Assembly: GCF_038024035.1 (NCBI RefSeq)
Contig: NZ_CP150664.1
Location: 1,364,001-1,428,000, forward strand
Origin: Polaribacter pacificus
Lineage (GTDB): Bacteria > Bacteroidota > Bacteroidia > Flavobacteriales > Flavobacteriaceae
Length of the DNA: 64,000 nt
Direction: 5' to 3'
In this document: piece after piece, positions 55,764 to 64,000 of the stretch
Layout of the letters: every line of letters starts with the position of its first letter
Numbering within the stretch: position 1 is the stretch's first letter
Notes under the pieces: model-generated
The model's input: only the letters and a program-made list of their open reading frames with translations
What the model was told of the DNA's origin: nothing
Database searches by the model: none
Translations under genes and position numbers: made by a program

Positions 55764-56303
55764 ATGAGAAACATTTATTTATTTTGCATAATACTACTTA
55801 TGGGCTGCAATACGCAGGCACAAAAAAAGGCTGTAAAAAATTCAGTTGGAGATTTGGTTGGAATTACGCACAGATCTGATTTCAAGCAAGCGCCGTACAA
55901 CAGCTGGTTTGATGCTAATTACATAGCTTACACAGTCGATCAAAAATCTATTTCGGTTTTAAAAGATGCTTTTAAAGATGTTCAAGTGAAAGTTTTTATG
56001 GGTACTTGGTGCGGAGACAGCAGAAGAGAAACTCCTCGTTTTTATAAATTGCTAGACGCTATCAATTTTGATGAAAAGAATCTAGAAATGATCACCGTTA
56101 ACCGAAGTAAAAAAACACCTAAAAACTTAGAAAAAAACCTAAATATTATTAGGGTTCCAACTTTTATTTTTTACAAAAAAGATCCAAAAACAAACGAGAA
56201 AAAAGAAATAGGAAGGTATGTAGAATACGCTAGAGAGTCTTTAGAAAAAGACATTTTAAAAATCCTTAGCGGAAAAGCCTATAAACACTCTTATCAAAAT
56301 TAA
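55764..56303 (+). CDS. Thioredoxin-like lipoprotein
   Basis: The 179-residue product has a lipobox (LLMGCNTQAQ) and a thioredoxin-like fold with the active-site-like GTWCGDSRRETPRF (a single Cys in WCGDS, not CxxC). That makes oxidase or isomerase activity through a disulfide pair unlikely, so a monothiol function is possible. It is 16 bases after gpmI and six bases before the HAD gene. Confidence 0.82.
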   Translation: MRNIYLFCIILLMGCNTQAQKKAVKNSVGDLVGITHRSDFKQAPYNSWFDANYIAYTVDQKSISVLKDAFKDVQVKVFMGTWCGDSRRETPRFYKLLDAINFDEKNLEMITVNRSKKTPKNLEKNLNIIRVPTFIFYKKDPKTNEKKEIGRYVEYARESLEKDILKILSGKAYKHSYQN

Positions 56304-56308
56304 TTACT

Positions 56309-56713
56309 ATGATCCCTAAAGATTGTTTAATAATAGCCGTTGACTTTGACGGAACCATTGTAGAAGATGCGTACCCAAAAATTGGAAAGCCAATGCTTTT
56401 TGCATTTGAAACATTAAAAAAACTTCAAGAAGAAGGTCATCGTTTAATCTTATGGACCTACCGATCTGGAAAAGCATTAGAGGAAGCTGTGATTTTTTGT
56501 AAAGAAAAAGGCATTGATTTTTACGCAATCAACAAAAGTTATCCCGCAGAAGAAATCGATGATACTATCAGCAGAAAAATACATGCAGATTTGTTTATTG
56601 ACGATCGAAATGTAGGTGGTTTTAAAGGCTGGCCTGACGTCTATCAACAAATTTTTAACTACACACCAGATATTCCTAAAAAGAAAAAAGGCTTTTTCTC
56701 AAGACTGATGTAA
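56309..56713 (+). CDS. BT0820-type HAD-superfamily protein
   Basis: The 134-residue product carries a small HAD fold: VDFDGTIVEDAYPKIGKPM with the nucleophile-type Asp pair, LILWTYRSGKALEEAV, and DLFIDDRNVGG as the final acidic motif. The size and motif pattern match the BT0820 group of small predicted hydrolases. The substrate is unknown. It is co-directional with the thioredoxin-like gene. Confidence 0.88.
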   Translation: MIPKDCLIIAVDFDGTIVEDAYPKIGKPMLFAFETLKKLQEEGHRLILWTYRSGKALEEAVIFCKEKGIDFYAINKSYPAEEIDDTISRKIHADLFIDDRNVGGFKGWPDVYQQIFNYTPDIPKKKKGFFSRLM

Positions 56714-56820
56714 CGTAAAATTAGATTTCTTTTTATTTTACAAAAAAACATTTTAAATATACTTTTAAAGAAGTCTCTAGTATCTGTGTAAAGTACTAAG
56801 GACATATTTATTTTTTAAAG

Positions 56821-56828
56821 TATCTTTG
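56821..56828 (+). promoter_or_regulatory. Bacteroidota -7 promoter element for map
   Basis: TATCTTTG matches TAnnTTTG and ends 18 bases before the map ATG at 56847; the longer reading frame starting at 56826 would begin inside the element, which supports the later start. Confidence 0.5.
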
Positions 56829-56846
56829 CCCTTTAATTTTTTGAAC

Positions 56847-57653
56847 ATGATTCATATAAAGACACTCGAAGAAATAGAATTGATGCGAGAAAGTGCATTA
56901 ATTGTTTCTAAAACCTTAGGAATGCTTGCAAAAGAAGTAAAGCCTGGAGTTAGCACCCTTCAATTGGATAAATTAGCAGAAGATTTTATTCGATCAGAAG
57001 GTGCCATACCTGGTTTCTTAGGTTTATACGACTTTCCAAACACTTTGTGTATGAGCCCAAATGCTCAAGTGGTACATGGATTTCCTACTGATGAGCCTTT
57101 GGTTGATGGAGATATTATTTCTATTGACTGTGGAGCTTTAAAAAATGGTTTTTATGGAGATCATGCCTATACTTTTGAAGTTGGAGAAGTAGATCCAGAA
57201 ACAAAAAAATTACTAGACGTTACCAAACAAAGTTTGTACGAAGGAATTCGAGAATTTAAAGCCGGAAACCGAGTTGGTGATGTTGGCTTTGCTATCCAAC
57301 AATATGCTGAAAAGCATGGTTATGGTGTGGTTAGAGAACTTGTAGGTCATGGCTTGGGAAGAAAAATGCACGAAGACCCAGAAATGCCTAATTATGGCAA
57401 ACGCGGGAGAGGAAAGAAATTTGCTAACGGAATGGTGGTTGCAATAGAACCAATGATTAACATGGGAACTCATCAAATTAATCAGCTTAAAGATGGCTGG
57501 ACAATTTTAACCAGAGACGGAAAACCATCTGCGCATTTTGAGCATGATGTAGCCATAGTCAACGGGAAACCAGAGTTACTCTCTACCTTTCAATATATCT
57601 ATGAGGCTTTAGGAATTAGCTCAAACGAAGAAGACGAATTTAGAGCCAAGTAA
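56847..57653 (+). CDS. map: Type I methionine aminopeptidase
   Basis: The enzyme removes initiator Met from nascent proteins. The start is at 56847 (MIHIKTLEEIELMRES), because an ATG at 56826 overlaps the promoter-like element. The 268-residue product has all metal ligands: Asp in SIDCGAL and in YGDHAYTF, His in LVGHGLGRKMHEDP, Glu in VAIEPMIN and Glu in AHFEHDVAIV. Length is normal. Confidence 0.97.
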   Translation: MIHIKTLEEIELMRESALIVSKTLGMLAKEVKPGVSTLQLDKLAEDFIRSEGAIPGFLGLYDFPNTLCMSPNAQVVHGFPTDEPLVDGDIISIDCGALKNGFYGDHAYTFEVGEVDPETKKLLDVTKQSLYEGIREFKAGNRVGDVGFAIQQYAEKHGYGVVRELVGHGLGRKMHEDPEMPNYGKRGRGKKFANGMVVAIEPMINMGTHQINQLKDGWTILTRDGKPSAHFEHDVAIVNGKPELLSTFQYIYEALGISSNEEDEFRAK

Positions 57654-57654
57654 T

Positions 57655-58470
57655 TTGGGACTTTTTAAAAGCATACTCAATACCGTTCCAAGGCCTTTGC
57701 TTATTAAAGCAAGTTATTTTGTAAAACCTTTTATTGCATTCTATTTAAAAGGATCAAATTTTACAGACCCAATCGATGGTAAAAGTTTTCGCAAATTTTT
57801 GCCTTACGGATATGGAAACCAACGAGAAAATGCTTTATCTCCAAGCACACTTTCACTTGAAAGACACCGATTGCTATGGTTGTTTCTTAAAGAGGATACT
57901 GATTTCTTTAAACCAGCAAACAACCAAGAACTATCTTTTAATTTAAGGGGGCCTTCTGACAAGGCAAAATTGCGTGTTTTGCATATGGCTCCAGAACAAT
58001 GTTTTTTAAAGCGTTTTAAGCAGCAAAAAAACATTGATTATACCACTGCAGATTTATACTCACCCATAGCAGATGTCAAAGCAGACATTTGTGATCTTCC
58101 CTTTGAAGAAAATTCTTTTGATGTGGTTTTTTGCAATCATGTTTTAGAACATATTTCAGATGACACCAAAGCGATGCAAGAATTGTATCGAGTTTTAAAA
58201 CCCGGAGGTTTAGGTATTTTTCAAATACCTCAAGACTTAAGCAGAACTGTTACTTTTGAAGACGATTCAATTACTGACCCTAAAGAACGAGCAAAACTGT
58301 TTGGTCAATACGATCATGTTCGAGTGTATGGCCGTGATTATTTTGACAAATTACGCAAAGTTGGTTTTGTTGTTAATGAGCTTGATTATACAAAAAAAAT
58401 CGCTCCAGAATTGGTAAAGCGATTTTGTTTAACTCCAGGAGAAATACTCCCTGTATGTTCAAAAGGATAA
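57655..58470 (+). CDS. Class I SAM-dependent methyltransferase
   Basis: The start is TTG at 57655, one base after map ends. The 271-residue product has a methyltransferase core in its C-terminal half: LRVLHMAPEQCF (SAM-binding loop), DLYSPIADVKADICDLPFEE, FDVVFCNHVLEHISD and LYRVLKPGGLGIFQIP. The N-terminal 100 residues are a separate region found in this subgroup. The substrate is unknown. Convergent with the WG-repeat gene two bases away. Confidence 0.85.
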   Translation: MGLFKSILNTVPRPLLIKASYFVKPFIAFYLKGSNFTDPIDGKSFRKFLPYGYGNQRENALSPSTLSLERHRLLWLFLKEDTDFFKPANNQELSFNLRGPSDKAKLRVLHMAPEQCFLKRFKQQKNIDYTTADLYSPIADVKADICDLPFEENSFDVVFCNHVLEHISDDTKAMQELYRVLKPGGLGIFQIPQDLSRTVTFEDDSITDPKERAKLFGQYDHVRVYGRDYFDKLRKVGFVVNELDYTKKIAPELVKRFCLTPGEILPVCSKG

Positions 58471-58472
58471 AA

Positions 58473-59771
58473 TTACTCTTGCTTTACAACATATGGGTTT
58501 TCTTTGATAAAATCATCTAGTAAGACCAATTTCTTATCTCCTAAAATAAGATACTTTTTACCGTCAATCTCTGTCTGAATTTGATAACCATTTTCTAATT
58601 TAACTAGCTTTGAACTACCCGAATAAGTAAATTCTTGATTGATTTTAGCTTCTATTTCTGTACCGTTTTGATTGATCCATTTAGTACCTTCTGCATTAGT
58701 AACCTCTGCACTTTCATTGTAAAAAGCTCCTATGTGATTGTACTGATCTGCAGCCAATACCTTGCCGTCGATTCCACACAAATAACCAAACATACTGTAA
58801 TCATCATTAAATAACGGATAGATTCCTCCACCTAAATGCCCTCCAAAGTGATACCATTCTCCTCCAATTCTAACTTGACCATCAGAATTGTATTTTTCTA
58901 TCTTATCTGTGCGTTTTAACTCTTTAAAAATATTTTTTTCATTGGTAAATGGCTCTAACTTATTCTCTGCTAAATTAAAGACCATCACCTTTAAAGAATT
59001 GTTAGGATAGGCTATAACCTTGCCGTTTCCTCTGGGCAACATCACTGTCCCATAATTAGTAGAAAGCGGGTTAAACCCATTAATATCTGGAAGCAGTAAA
59101 CCTTCTTTTTGCGCTGTATTATAGGCGTATAATTGGGTTGGATTGTTTTTTTGATTCATCAAAAGTACATAGCCTTCATAAGCTCTAGCATCTTTGTATA
59201 CGTCAGCACTTAATAAAACAGTTCCTTTATCATCAATTAAACCAAAAAACTCACCCTGTTGAAATACCGCAACACCGTTGTTATCAAAAGGAGCAATATG
59301 ACTGTATCCTAATAGAAAATCAGCTGATTGATCTTCCCAAACAGTTTTTAAAGAGTCGTTCCATTGTTTTGCATTCTCTTGAGCAATTCTAAGCTTTTCC
59401 TTTTCTAAAAAAGCCAAATCCTCTTTTTCTATAAACTCCTGAAGAGTTACATATAGTTCTAAAAGTTGCTGGTATTCGCTAGTTTTCTTATTCTTTTCGA
59501 GAAGAAAGTATTGCTTTGCATAACTTCTAGACTTTTTGTAATTCTTAAGACCAAACTCAATTAATGTACCCAATTTTGCGACAGAAGCACTTTTTATAGT
59601 ATCTAAAAGCTTCATCGCTTTGTTAAAATCAGTCTGGGCTTCTACAATCTTTGAATTGTTAAAATTATCTTTAGATTTAGAGATGTAAACTCCTGCTATT
59701 TCCTCATTAGTTTGTGCATTTGCATATACAAATGAACACATCATACACATAATCAACAAGCTCTTTTTCAT
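58473..59771 (-). CDS. Secreted WG-repeat-like protein
   Basis: The 432-residue product has a signal peptide (LLIMCMMCSFVYANAQ), a helical N-terminal region (residues 20-150, TPR-like), and from residue 150 a run of strand repeats that end in Gly-Leu-Ile-Asp/Asn patterns such as FFGLIDDKGTVLL, FGYLCGIDGKVLAADQYNH, and TKWINQNGTEIEAK, as in WG/KWG-repeat proteins. Such repeats occur in surface proteins of unknown role. Transcribed alone on the minus strand. Confidence 0.7.
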   Translation of the reverse strand: MKKSLLIMCMMCSFVYANAQTNEEIAGVYISKSKDNFNNSKIVEAQTDFNKAMKLLDTIKSASVAKLGTLIEFGLKNYKKSRSYAKQYFLLEKNKKTSEYQQLLELYVTLQEFIEKEDLAFLEKEKLRIAQENAKQWNDSLKTVWEDQSADFLLGYSHIAPFDNNGVAVFQQGEFFGLIDDKGTVLLSADVYKDARAYEGYVLLMNQKNNPTQLYAYNTAQKEGLLLPDINGFNPLSTNYGTVMLPRGNGKVIAYPNNSLKVMVFNLAENKLEPFTNEKNIFKELKRTDKIEKYNSDGQVRIGGEWYHFGGHLGGGIYPLFNDDYSMFGYLCGIDGKVLAADQYNHIGAFYNESAEVTNAEGTKWINQNGTEIEAKINQEFTYSGSSKLVKLENGYQIQTEIDGKKYLILGDKKLVLLDDFIKENPYVVKQE

Positions 59772-59860
59772 ATTCTATATTTAAATTATCCCTTTGTAAT
59801 TAGGGCCGCAAGATAGCCAAAAAATAATAATTAAAAAACACAAAGTCTTCTACTCCCTTG

Positions 59861-60835
59861 CTAATTAGCATACTCAGCAATATTCCCATCAACATCCAAA
59901 TACATAAAAAACACCTTAAACTTAGTTTGGCTTTCCACTAATTCACGTGCTTTTTCAAAACCCATTGCCATAAAAGCAGTTGCATAAGCATCTACATCAG
60001 CGCAATCTGAATTGGAAATTACTGAGGCACTGAGCAAATTGCTCTCTTTTGCGAATCCTGTTTTTGGGTTTACAGTATGTACGTACTTTTTACCCTCTTT
60101 TGAAATTCTAAACTTTCTATAATTACCCGATGTTGCCATGGATTGGTTTTTAAGGCTAATTACTGTTTCAAAAGATTGAGAACCGTCTGTGTTTGGTTTT
60201 TCGATAGCTACTTTCCAATACTGATCTTTAGCATTGGTTCCTCTAGCTCTGATTTCTCCTCCTATCTCTACCAAATAATTTGAAATCTGTTTGCCTTCTA
60301 AAAAACGAGCAATGACATCAACTCCATAGCCTTTGGCGATAGAATTAAAATCAAGATAAATTCTTGGATCTTTCTTTTTGATTCGATTGTCAATTAATTG
60401 AATCTTATCCAAGCCCACAAAAGCCATCATCTCTTCTACTTTAGAGCTATCTAAGGGGTTGTTTTGCTTTTCTGGCCCAAATCCCCAGGCGTTTACTAAC
60501 ATCCCTATGGTTGGGTCAAAATACCCATCTGTGTCCTTGTAAATTTCTTTTGATTTCTGAAAAACTTCAGTAAAAAAAGGATCAACAACAACAGTAGAGT
60601 CACCTTTGTTAATTTTAGAAATATCAGAGGTAGGTATATAGGTTGAAAGTGATTTATTTACCAAAGCAAACAAACTATCAATCTCTGATTGAAAACTACT
60701 TTTTGTGCTTGCGAGATAGCTAATATGGTAGGTAGTTCCAAAAACTAGTCCCTCTAACTTAACCAGTTTGTGCTCTTCTTGAATTGTACAAGTAATAAAA
60801 AGTAGAGACAGGGCTATAGTATAAAAACGTTTCAT
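59861..60835 (-). CDS. apbE: FAD:protein FMN transferase (ApbE family), lipoprotein
   Basis: ApbE attaches FMN covalently to Thr in flavoproteins such as NqrB, NqrC and RnfG. The 324-residue product has a lipobox (LLFITCTIQ) and the family motifs: FGTTYHISY, FDPTIGMLVNAWGFGPE, DFNSIAKGYGVD, EIGGEIRARG, and the C-terminal MATSGNYRKF, HTVNPKTG, ADVDAYATAFMAMG segment. A small protein of the kind often found beside nqr genes lies at 61885-62250, but the nqr operon itself is not in the window. Confidence 0.95.
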   Translation of the reverse strand: MKRFYTIALSLLFITCTIQEEHKLVKLEGLVFGTTYHISYLASTKSSFQSEIDSLFALVNKSLSTYIPTSDISKINKGDSTVVVDPFFTEVFQKSKEIYKDTDGYFDPTIGMLVNAWGFGPEKQNNPLDSSKVEEMMAFVGLDKIQLIDNRIKKKDPRIYLDFNSIAKGYGVDVIARFLEGKQISNYLVEIGGEIRARGTNAKDQYWKVAIEKPNTDGSQSFETVISLKNQSMATSGNYRKFRISKEGKKYVHTVNPKTGFAKESNLLSASVISNSDCADVDAYATAFMAMGFEKARELVESQTKFKVFFMYLDVDGNIAEYAN

Positions 60836-60930
60836 TGTTTATTTATTAAGAAAGACAAAGATAAAATATAAAAAATTCATAAAATCATCACAAAACCATT
60901 ATTTATGCTCTTTTTTGCAAGCAAATTTCA

Positions 60931-60938
60931 TACTTTTG
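60931..60938 (+). promoter_or_regulatory. Bacteroidota -7 promoter element for the OmpA gene
   Basis: TACTTTTG matches TAnnTTTG and ends 25 bases before the ATG at 60964. TTG at 60915-60917 is too close to serve as a normal -33 element. Confidence 0.45.
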
Positions 60939-60963
60939 TAGAAATTAAAATCACTATTCTAAA

Positions 60964-61830
60964 ATGAAAAAAATATTTTTACTAGTATTGGTAGCAACCC
61001 TGATTTCTTCTTGTGTTTCTAAGAAAGACTACCTTAGTTTAGAGGCTTCTCACTTACAAACCCAAAATGATTTAAAAGTTGCAAAAGCAACTTTAACTGA
61101 TTGCTTAATTGACAAAGAAAAAAATCAATCGCTATTGGATGGAAACAAAGATAAAATCTCTGATTTAGAAGCAACCATTTTAGAATTGAAAAAAGACAAG
61201 CAAAAAACTTTAGAATTTGTTGATAATTTAACTGTACTTACCCAAGGTGCTAATGACAATATTAAAGAGACTTTAATTCAGTTAAGCAAAAAAGACCAGT
61301 ACATTAAGTATATCAGAAAAGCCATGACCAAAAAGGATTCATTGAATTTGGCAATTTCTTATCACTTGACAAAAGAGTTAAAAGATGGTCTAAACGACAA
61401 AGACATTATAATTGACGTAGAAAAAACAGTTGTATTTATCTCTATTTCGGATAAGTTATTATTTAAAAGCGGAAGTTACGACGTAAACAGTAGTGCTTAT
61501 AAAGTATTAGAAAAAGTTGCCACAGTAATCAACGGACAGCCAGAAATGGACGTGATGATTGAAGGGCATACAGATTCTAAATCAATTAAAACTGAATTCT
61601 TAGAAGACAACTGGGATTTATCAGCAAAAAGAGCAACTTCTATTGTGAGACTTTTACAAAGCAAATTCCAAGTGAATCCAGGTCGTTTGATCGCTGCTGG
61701 TAGAAGTAGTTATGTTCCATTAGCTCCGAATGATACAGAAGCTAACAGAGCAAAAAACAGAAGAACAAAAATTATCATCATGCCAAGATTGGATCAATTC
61801 TTTGAGTTATTAGAAGAAGACAATGAATAA
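60964..61830 (+). CDS. OmpA-family lipoprotein
   Basis: The 288-residue product has a lipobox (LISSCVSKKD), a coiled-coil region (residues 25-120) and a C-terminal OmpA peptidoglycan-binding domain with LLFKSGSYDVNSSAYKVLE, MIEGHTDSKSIKTEFLEDNW, LSAKRATSIVRLL and NRAKNRRTKIIIMP. It anchors the outer membrane to peptidoglycan. The signal for its regulation is not clear; the hairpin terminator after it is strong. Confidence 0.95.
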   Translation: MKKIFLLVLVATLISSCVSKKDYLSLEASHLQTQNDLKVAKATLTDCLIDKEKNQSLLDGNKDKISDLEATILELKKDKQKTLEFVDNLTVLTQGANDNIKETLIQLSKKDQYIKYIRKAMTKKDSLNLAISYHLTKELKDGLNDKDIIIDVEKTVVFISISDKLLFKSGSYDVNSSAYKVLEKVATVINGQPEMDVMIEGHTDSKSIKTEFLEDNWDLSAKRATSIVRLLQSKFQVNPGRLIAAGRSSYVPLAPNDTEANRAKNRRTKIIIMPRLDQFFELLEEDNE

Positions 61831-61845
61831 GCATTGTGTATGCAT

Positions 61846-61879
61846 AAAAAAAGCCTGACTCTTTAGTCAGGCTTTTTTT
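61846..61879. terminator. Bidirectional terminator
   Basis: AAAAAAAGCCTGACT (61846-61860) pairs perfectly with AGTCAGGCTTTTTTT (61865-61879) around a four-base loop. It serves the OmpA gene and the convergent small-protein gene. Confidence 0.93.
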
Positions 61880-61884
61880 TGTGT

Positions 61885-62250
61885 TTAATCTAAAATTTTT
61901 ATAAAATCTTCAAATGCAAAATAATAAGGCTGGTTTTTAAACACTGGTGCCTCTACACTGTGTGCATTAGCGATTCCAATCCCAGCATACCAAACTTGAG
62001 CATTCTGCTTTTTTGCATGCTCTTTAAAGGTTTCCATCCAAAGTACATCATAGCTTTCTGGGTTTTGAATATTGTTAGAGGTCTTCACCAAAACAAAAAT
62101 AGTTGGCTCACCTTTTTTAAACAATACAAACTGTGGATGCTTTTTTAATTGACTGTTGATGGCTACAAATTCATAGCCCATTTCTTGTAGTTTTTTTCCG
62201 ATAAAATTCATTCCTAAATTATGAATCTCTTGATCGTTTAAAGCTTCCAT
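61885..62250 (-). CDS. Small conserved flavobacterial protein of unknown function
   Basis: The 121-residue product begins MEALNDQEIHNLGMNFIGKK and is soluble, with a strand-helix pattern through QFVLFKKGEPTIFVLVKT and the C-terminal YAGIGIANAHSVE. Related short proteins in Flavobacteriia are often given the automatic name NADH-quinone reductase subunit F, which I recall but cannot verify; nothing in the sequence shows FAD, 2Fe-2S or NADH motifs. The nearness of apbE makes an Nqr link tempting, but the name should not be taken as a function. Confidence 0.6.
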   Translation of the reverse strand: MEALNDQEIHNLGMNFIGKKLQEMGYEFVAINSQLKKHPQFVLFKKGEPTIFVLVKTSNNIQNPESYDVLWMETFKEHAKKQNAQVWYAGIGIANAHSVEAPVFKNQPYYFAFEDFIKILD

Positions 62251-62340
62251 AGTTATTCTTATATTTAACTACAAAAGTACTGTTTTTGAATAAAAAAAAG
62301 AACTTGTTAAGTAAAGTGAACTGTCAAAAATTTTGATTGT

Positions 62341-62547
62341 CTACAACAATATAAAAATAAGAGTCCATGCCAGAAGTGCAACCATGGTACTCAAGAGTAT
62401 TTCCCATTTAGAAATCCTATGGCGAGTACTAAAATATTTGCATTTGCAGTCTACACATTGGTATCTGGTACCTTTTAAAAAGTACCTTTCAAAGAAGGTT
62501 CTTCTAATCCTATTCTTAGCTTTTGATTGACATTTTGGGCAGCACAT
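62341..62547 (-). CDS. Small zinc-ribbon membrane protein
   Basis: The 68-residue product has a Cys-rich N-terminus (CCPKCQ and CVDCKC, a CxxC pair set) and one C-terminal membrane helix (EILLSTMVALLAWTLIFILL). The two CxxC motifs could form a zinc ribbon. It resembles small zinc-ribbon membrane proteins of unknown role; no family is fixed. It lies alone in the 460-base stretch between the small protein and the response regulator. Confidence 0.55.
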   Translation of the reverse strand: MCCPKCQSKAKNRIRRTFFERYFLKGTRYQCVDCKCKYFSTRHRISKWEILLSTMVALLAWTLIFILL

Positions 62548-62668
62548 AGTTTTTGTTTATATCTAGTATAAATTATGCGAAGCAAAATTAGGCTTCTCAC
62601 CATAGTGTACCCAGCTATCTGTAATATGGGGGTATACATAGCTTGTTCAAATGTACAGGTAACTAAGC

Positions 62669-62699
62669 AAAAAAAAACCAGTATAAATACTGGTTTTCA
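62669..62699 (-). terminator. Terminator after the response regulator gene
   Basis: AAAACCAGTAT (62674-62684) pairs with ATACTGGTTTT (62687-62697) with a two-base loop. In the minus-strand transcript a U-run follows the stem. Confidence 0.8.
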
Positions 62700-62710
62700 T
62701 ATAATGAGAG

Positions 62711-63382
62711 TTATAAGTCTCCTTCATTTATACCAACTAACTGGTTTTTAAATGCAAATACAACCAGTCCTGCAAAATTTTTCGACTGCGTTTTAATAAG
62801 TAAATTATTACGGTGCCACTCTACGGTTCGTTTGCTTAAAAATAGCTGTTCTGCAATTTCTTTAGTACTGTGTTGCTGGCAAATTAAGCTTAATATTTCA
62901 AGTTCTCTTTCTGTTAAAAAATCAGCATCTAAAACGGTCTTTATAGCCGTAGGTGGCTTTTCTTTAAGACACTTTAATATCTCAGCATCATAATAAAATC
63001 CCTTGTCCATAATTTCATGAATCACCAGTAAAACATCTTTTGGGTTTGATGTCTTTACCAAATAAGAAGCTGCTCCTACATCAATGACATTGGCGATAAA
63101 AGAAGGTGAATTATAACTAGTCAATGCCACAATTTTAATCTCTGGATATCGATGTGAAATTTGTTTTGTGGCCTCTATACCGTTTAACAAAGGCATTTTT
63201 AAATCCATTAAAATAATATCTGGATATTTGCTAGTGCTCTCTAGATAATCTAGTAATTCACGTCCATTATTTGCTTCAAAAACAACAGAAATATCAGTTT
63301 GTTTTTCCAATAAAAAAGCCATGCCTTTTCTAAACAAGACTTCGTCATCTGCTAGTGCAATATGTATTTTTTTTAGGGTCAT
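62711..63382 (-). CDS. NarL/LuxR-type response regulator
   Basis: The 223-residue product has a receiver domain with Asp60 in DIILMDLKMPLLNG, the acidic pair Asp12-Asp13 and the Lys in SYLVKTSNP, and a C-terminal LuxR helix-turn-helix (LTERELEILSLICQQHSTKE, IAEQLFLSKRTVEWHRNNLL). It starts two bases after the end of the kinase gene at 63385, so the kinase is the natural partner. It ends before a terminator at 62674-62697. The pair is separate from the one at 46629-49317. Confidence 0.95.
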   Translation of the reverse strand: MTLKKIHIALADDEVLFRKGMAFLLEKQTDISVVFEANNGRELLDYLESTSKYPDIILMDLKMPLLNGIEATKQISHRYPEIKIVALTSYNSPSFIANVIDVGAASYLVKTSNPKDVLLVIHEIMDKGFYYDAEILKCLKEKPPTAIKTVLDADFLTERELEILSLICQQHSTKEIAEQLFLSKRTVEWHRNNLLIKTQSKNFAGLVVFAFKNQLVGINEGDL

Positions 63383-63384
63383 AT

Positions 63385-64000
63385 TTAAAAATTAAAAGTG
63401 TATTGAAATCCCTTACCAACCTGAGAAGAAAAATAATAGCTTCCATTTAAAAAGAGAATTCTATTCTCTAAACTAATCATTCCTAAGCCCTTATATTGTA
63501 TTTTTTCTACATTAAAACCAACTCCGTTATCACTATAATAACAAGTTCTTTTTCCCGTTAGGGTTTTAAAATCAATTTGAATTTTTGTTGATTTACCGTG
63601 TTTGATTGAATTGTTTATCAATTCCTGTAGAATTCTAAATACATGCAACTGACTGTTGTCGTTTAACGAGGTGAAATCCAATGAATTTGTATAATGAATA
63701 GCGACTGCTTTGGTATTATTAACATCTAAAACCAATTCTTTAATCGCTTCATGCAGGCCAAATTCAGACAGTATTGGTGGCAATAGGTTATGAGCTAAAT
63801 TTCTTGAGCTTTCTGCTGTTTTTTTAATGGTGACAAGTAATGTGTCTACCATTTCTTTGGTTTCTTCTATTGTTAATTTTTCTGAAATCAAAGCGTAGGC
63901 TTGCAGTGAAACCACATTTAATTTAGCACTAATATCATCATGTAGTTCTTGGGCAATCCTTGAACGTTCCTTTTCTTGTGCAATGATAGACGCTTGTAAT
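63385..64000 (-). CDS. Sensor histidine kinase, C-terminal part (cut by window end)
   Basis: The frame is open from 63385 to the window end, so the N-terminal sensor part is outside. A HisKA_3 box is visible near the edge (ERSRIAQELHDDISAKL; phospho-accepting His codon at 63940-63942), followed by the ATP-binding domain (LQELINNSIKHGKSTKIQID, YSDNGVGFN, GLGMISLENRILFL, and FQYTFNF at the end). The product is a NarL-type kinase that should act on the response regulator just downstream. Confidence 0.9.
   Translation of the reverse strand, partial: LQASIIAQEKERSRIAQELHDDISAKLNVVSLQAYALISEKLTIEETKEMVDTLLVTIKKTAESSRNLAHNLLPPILSEFGLHEAIKELVLDVNNTKAVAIHYTNSLDFTSLNDNSQLHVFRILQELINNSIKHGKSTKIQIDFKTLTGKRTCYYSDNGVGFNVEKIQYKGLGMISLENRILFLNGSYYFSSQVGKGFQYTFNF

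Noticed and set aside
62333..62530. Plus-strand frame of 65 residues opposite the zinc-ribbon gene
   Set aside because: The minus-strand frame has two CxxC motifs and a membrane helix; the plus-strand frame has neither.

Overview
This window reads as a chromosome segment of a low-GC, Gram-negative member of the Bacteroidota, most likely Flavobacteriaceae. The evidence is lineage-typical gene content (two-OmpH uppS-bamA cluster, GSCFA protein, DUF6089 protein, KTSC/J-domain protein, BT0820-type HAD protein), many outer-membrane barrels and lipoproteins, promoter elements of the TAnnTTTG type close to start codons, and few Shine-Dalgarno sites. Genus cannot be fixed from the sequence alone.

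Layout. 1-1009: 5' part of dnaG (minus strand). 1010-2762: small accessory patch with an XRE-type regulator pseudogene, a lipoprotein of unknown function and two small membrane proteins. 2776-6236: clpX, clpP, tig (protein folding and proteolysis). 6359-8959: membrane protein of the phage-holin superfamily IV type, KTSC/J-domain protein, 2OG-Fe(II) oxygenase, VIT/CCC1 transporter. 8975-18403: alpha/beta hydrolase and pdxJ (minus), then a plus-strand run of CBS protein, nadK, DUF6089 protein, uppS, bamA, two OmpH/Skp-like chaperones, and murI; this is an envelope biogenesis cluster. 18492-22503: M28 peptidase, three AT-rich lipoproteins (two are tandem paralogues), then a non-coding repeat block ending at an initiator tRNA-Met. 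22729-33651: era, der, a SIMPL protein, a GAF-like protein, an HD/PycTM-like membrane protein and a large phosphoesterase-barrel fusion. 33748-39608: outer-membrane receptor-like barrel, then TPM/TPM/LemA, MerR and M23 peptidase on the minus strand. 39826-49771: alaS, GSCFA protein, and a group of poorly known membrane or secreted proteins leading into a TPR histidine kinase/LuxR response regulator pair. 49768-60835: rhodanese, aromatic amino acid hydroxylase, a CBM9-like and a GHL10-like lipoprotein, gpmI, thioredoxin-like lipoprotein, HAD protein, map, methyltransferase, WG-repeat protein, apbE. 60964-64000: OmpA lipoprotein, two small proteins, and a second response regulator/histidine kinase pair cut by the window end.

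Most of the window is ordinary core genome. The parts that deserve a second look are the interrupted XRE regulator and the small-protein locus behind it (1075-2727), the tandem lipoproteins with the adjoining palindromic repeat block (19707-22499), an HD-PycTM fusion without a neighbouring cyclase (28715-29920), and a shared inverted-repeat motif in three consecutive intergenic gaps (43490-44910). I did not find a clear complete new defence system, CRISPR array, insertion sequence, rRNA operon or replication origin.
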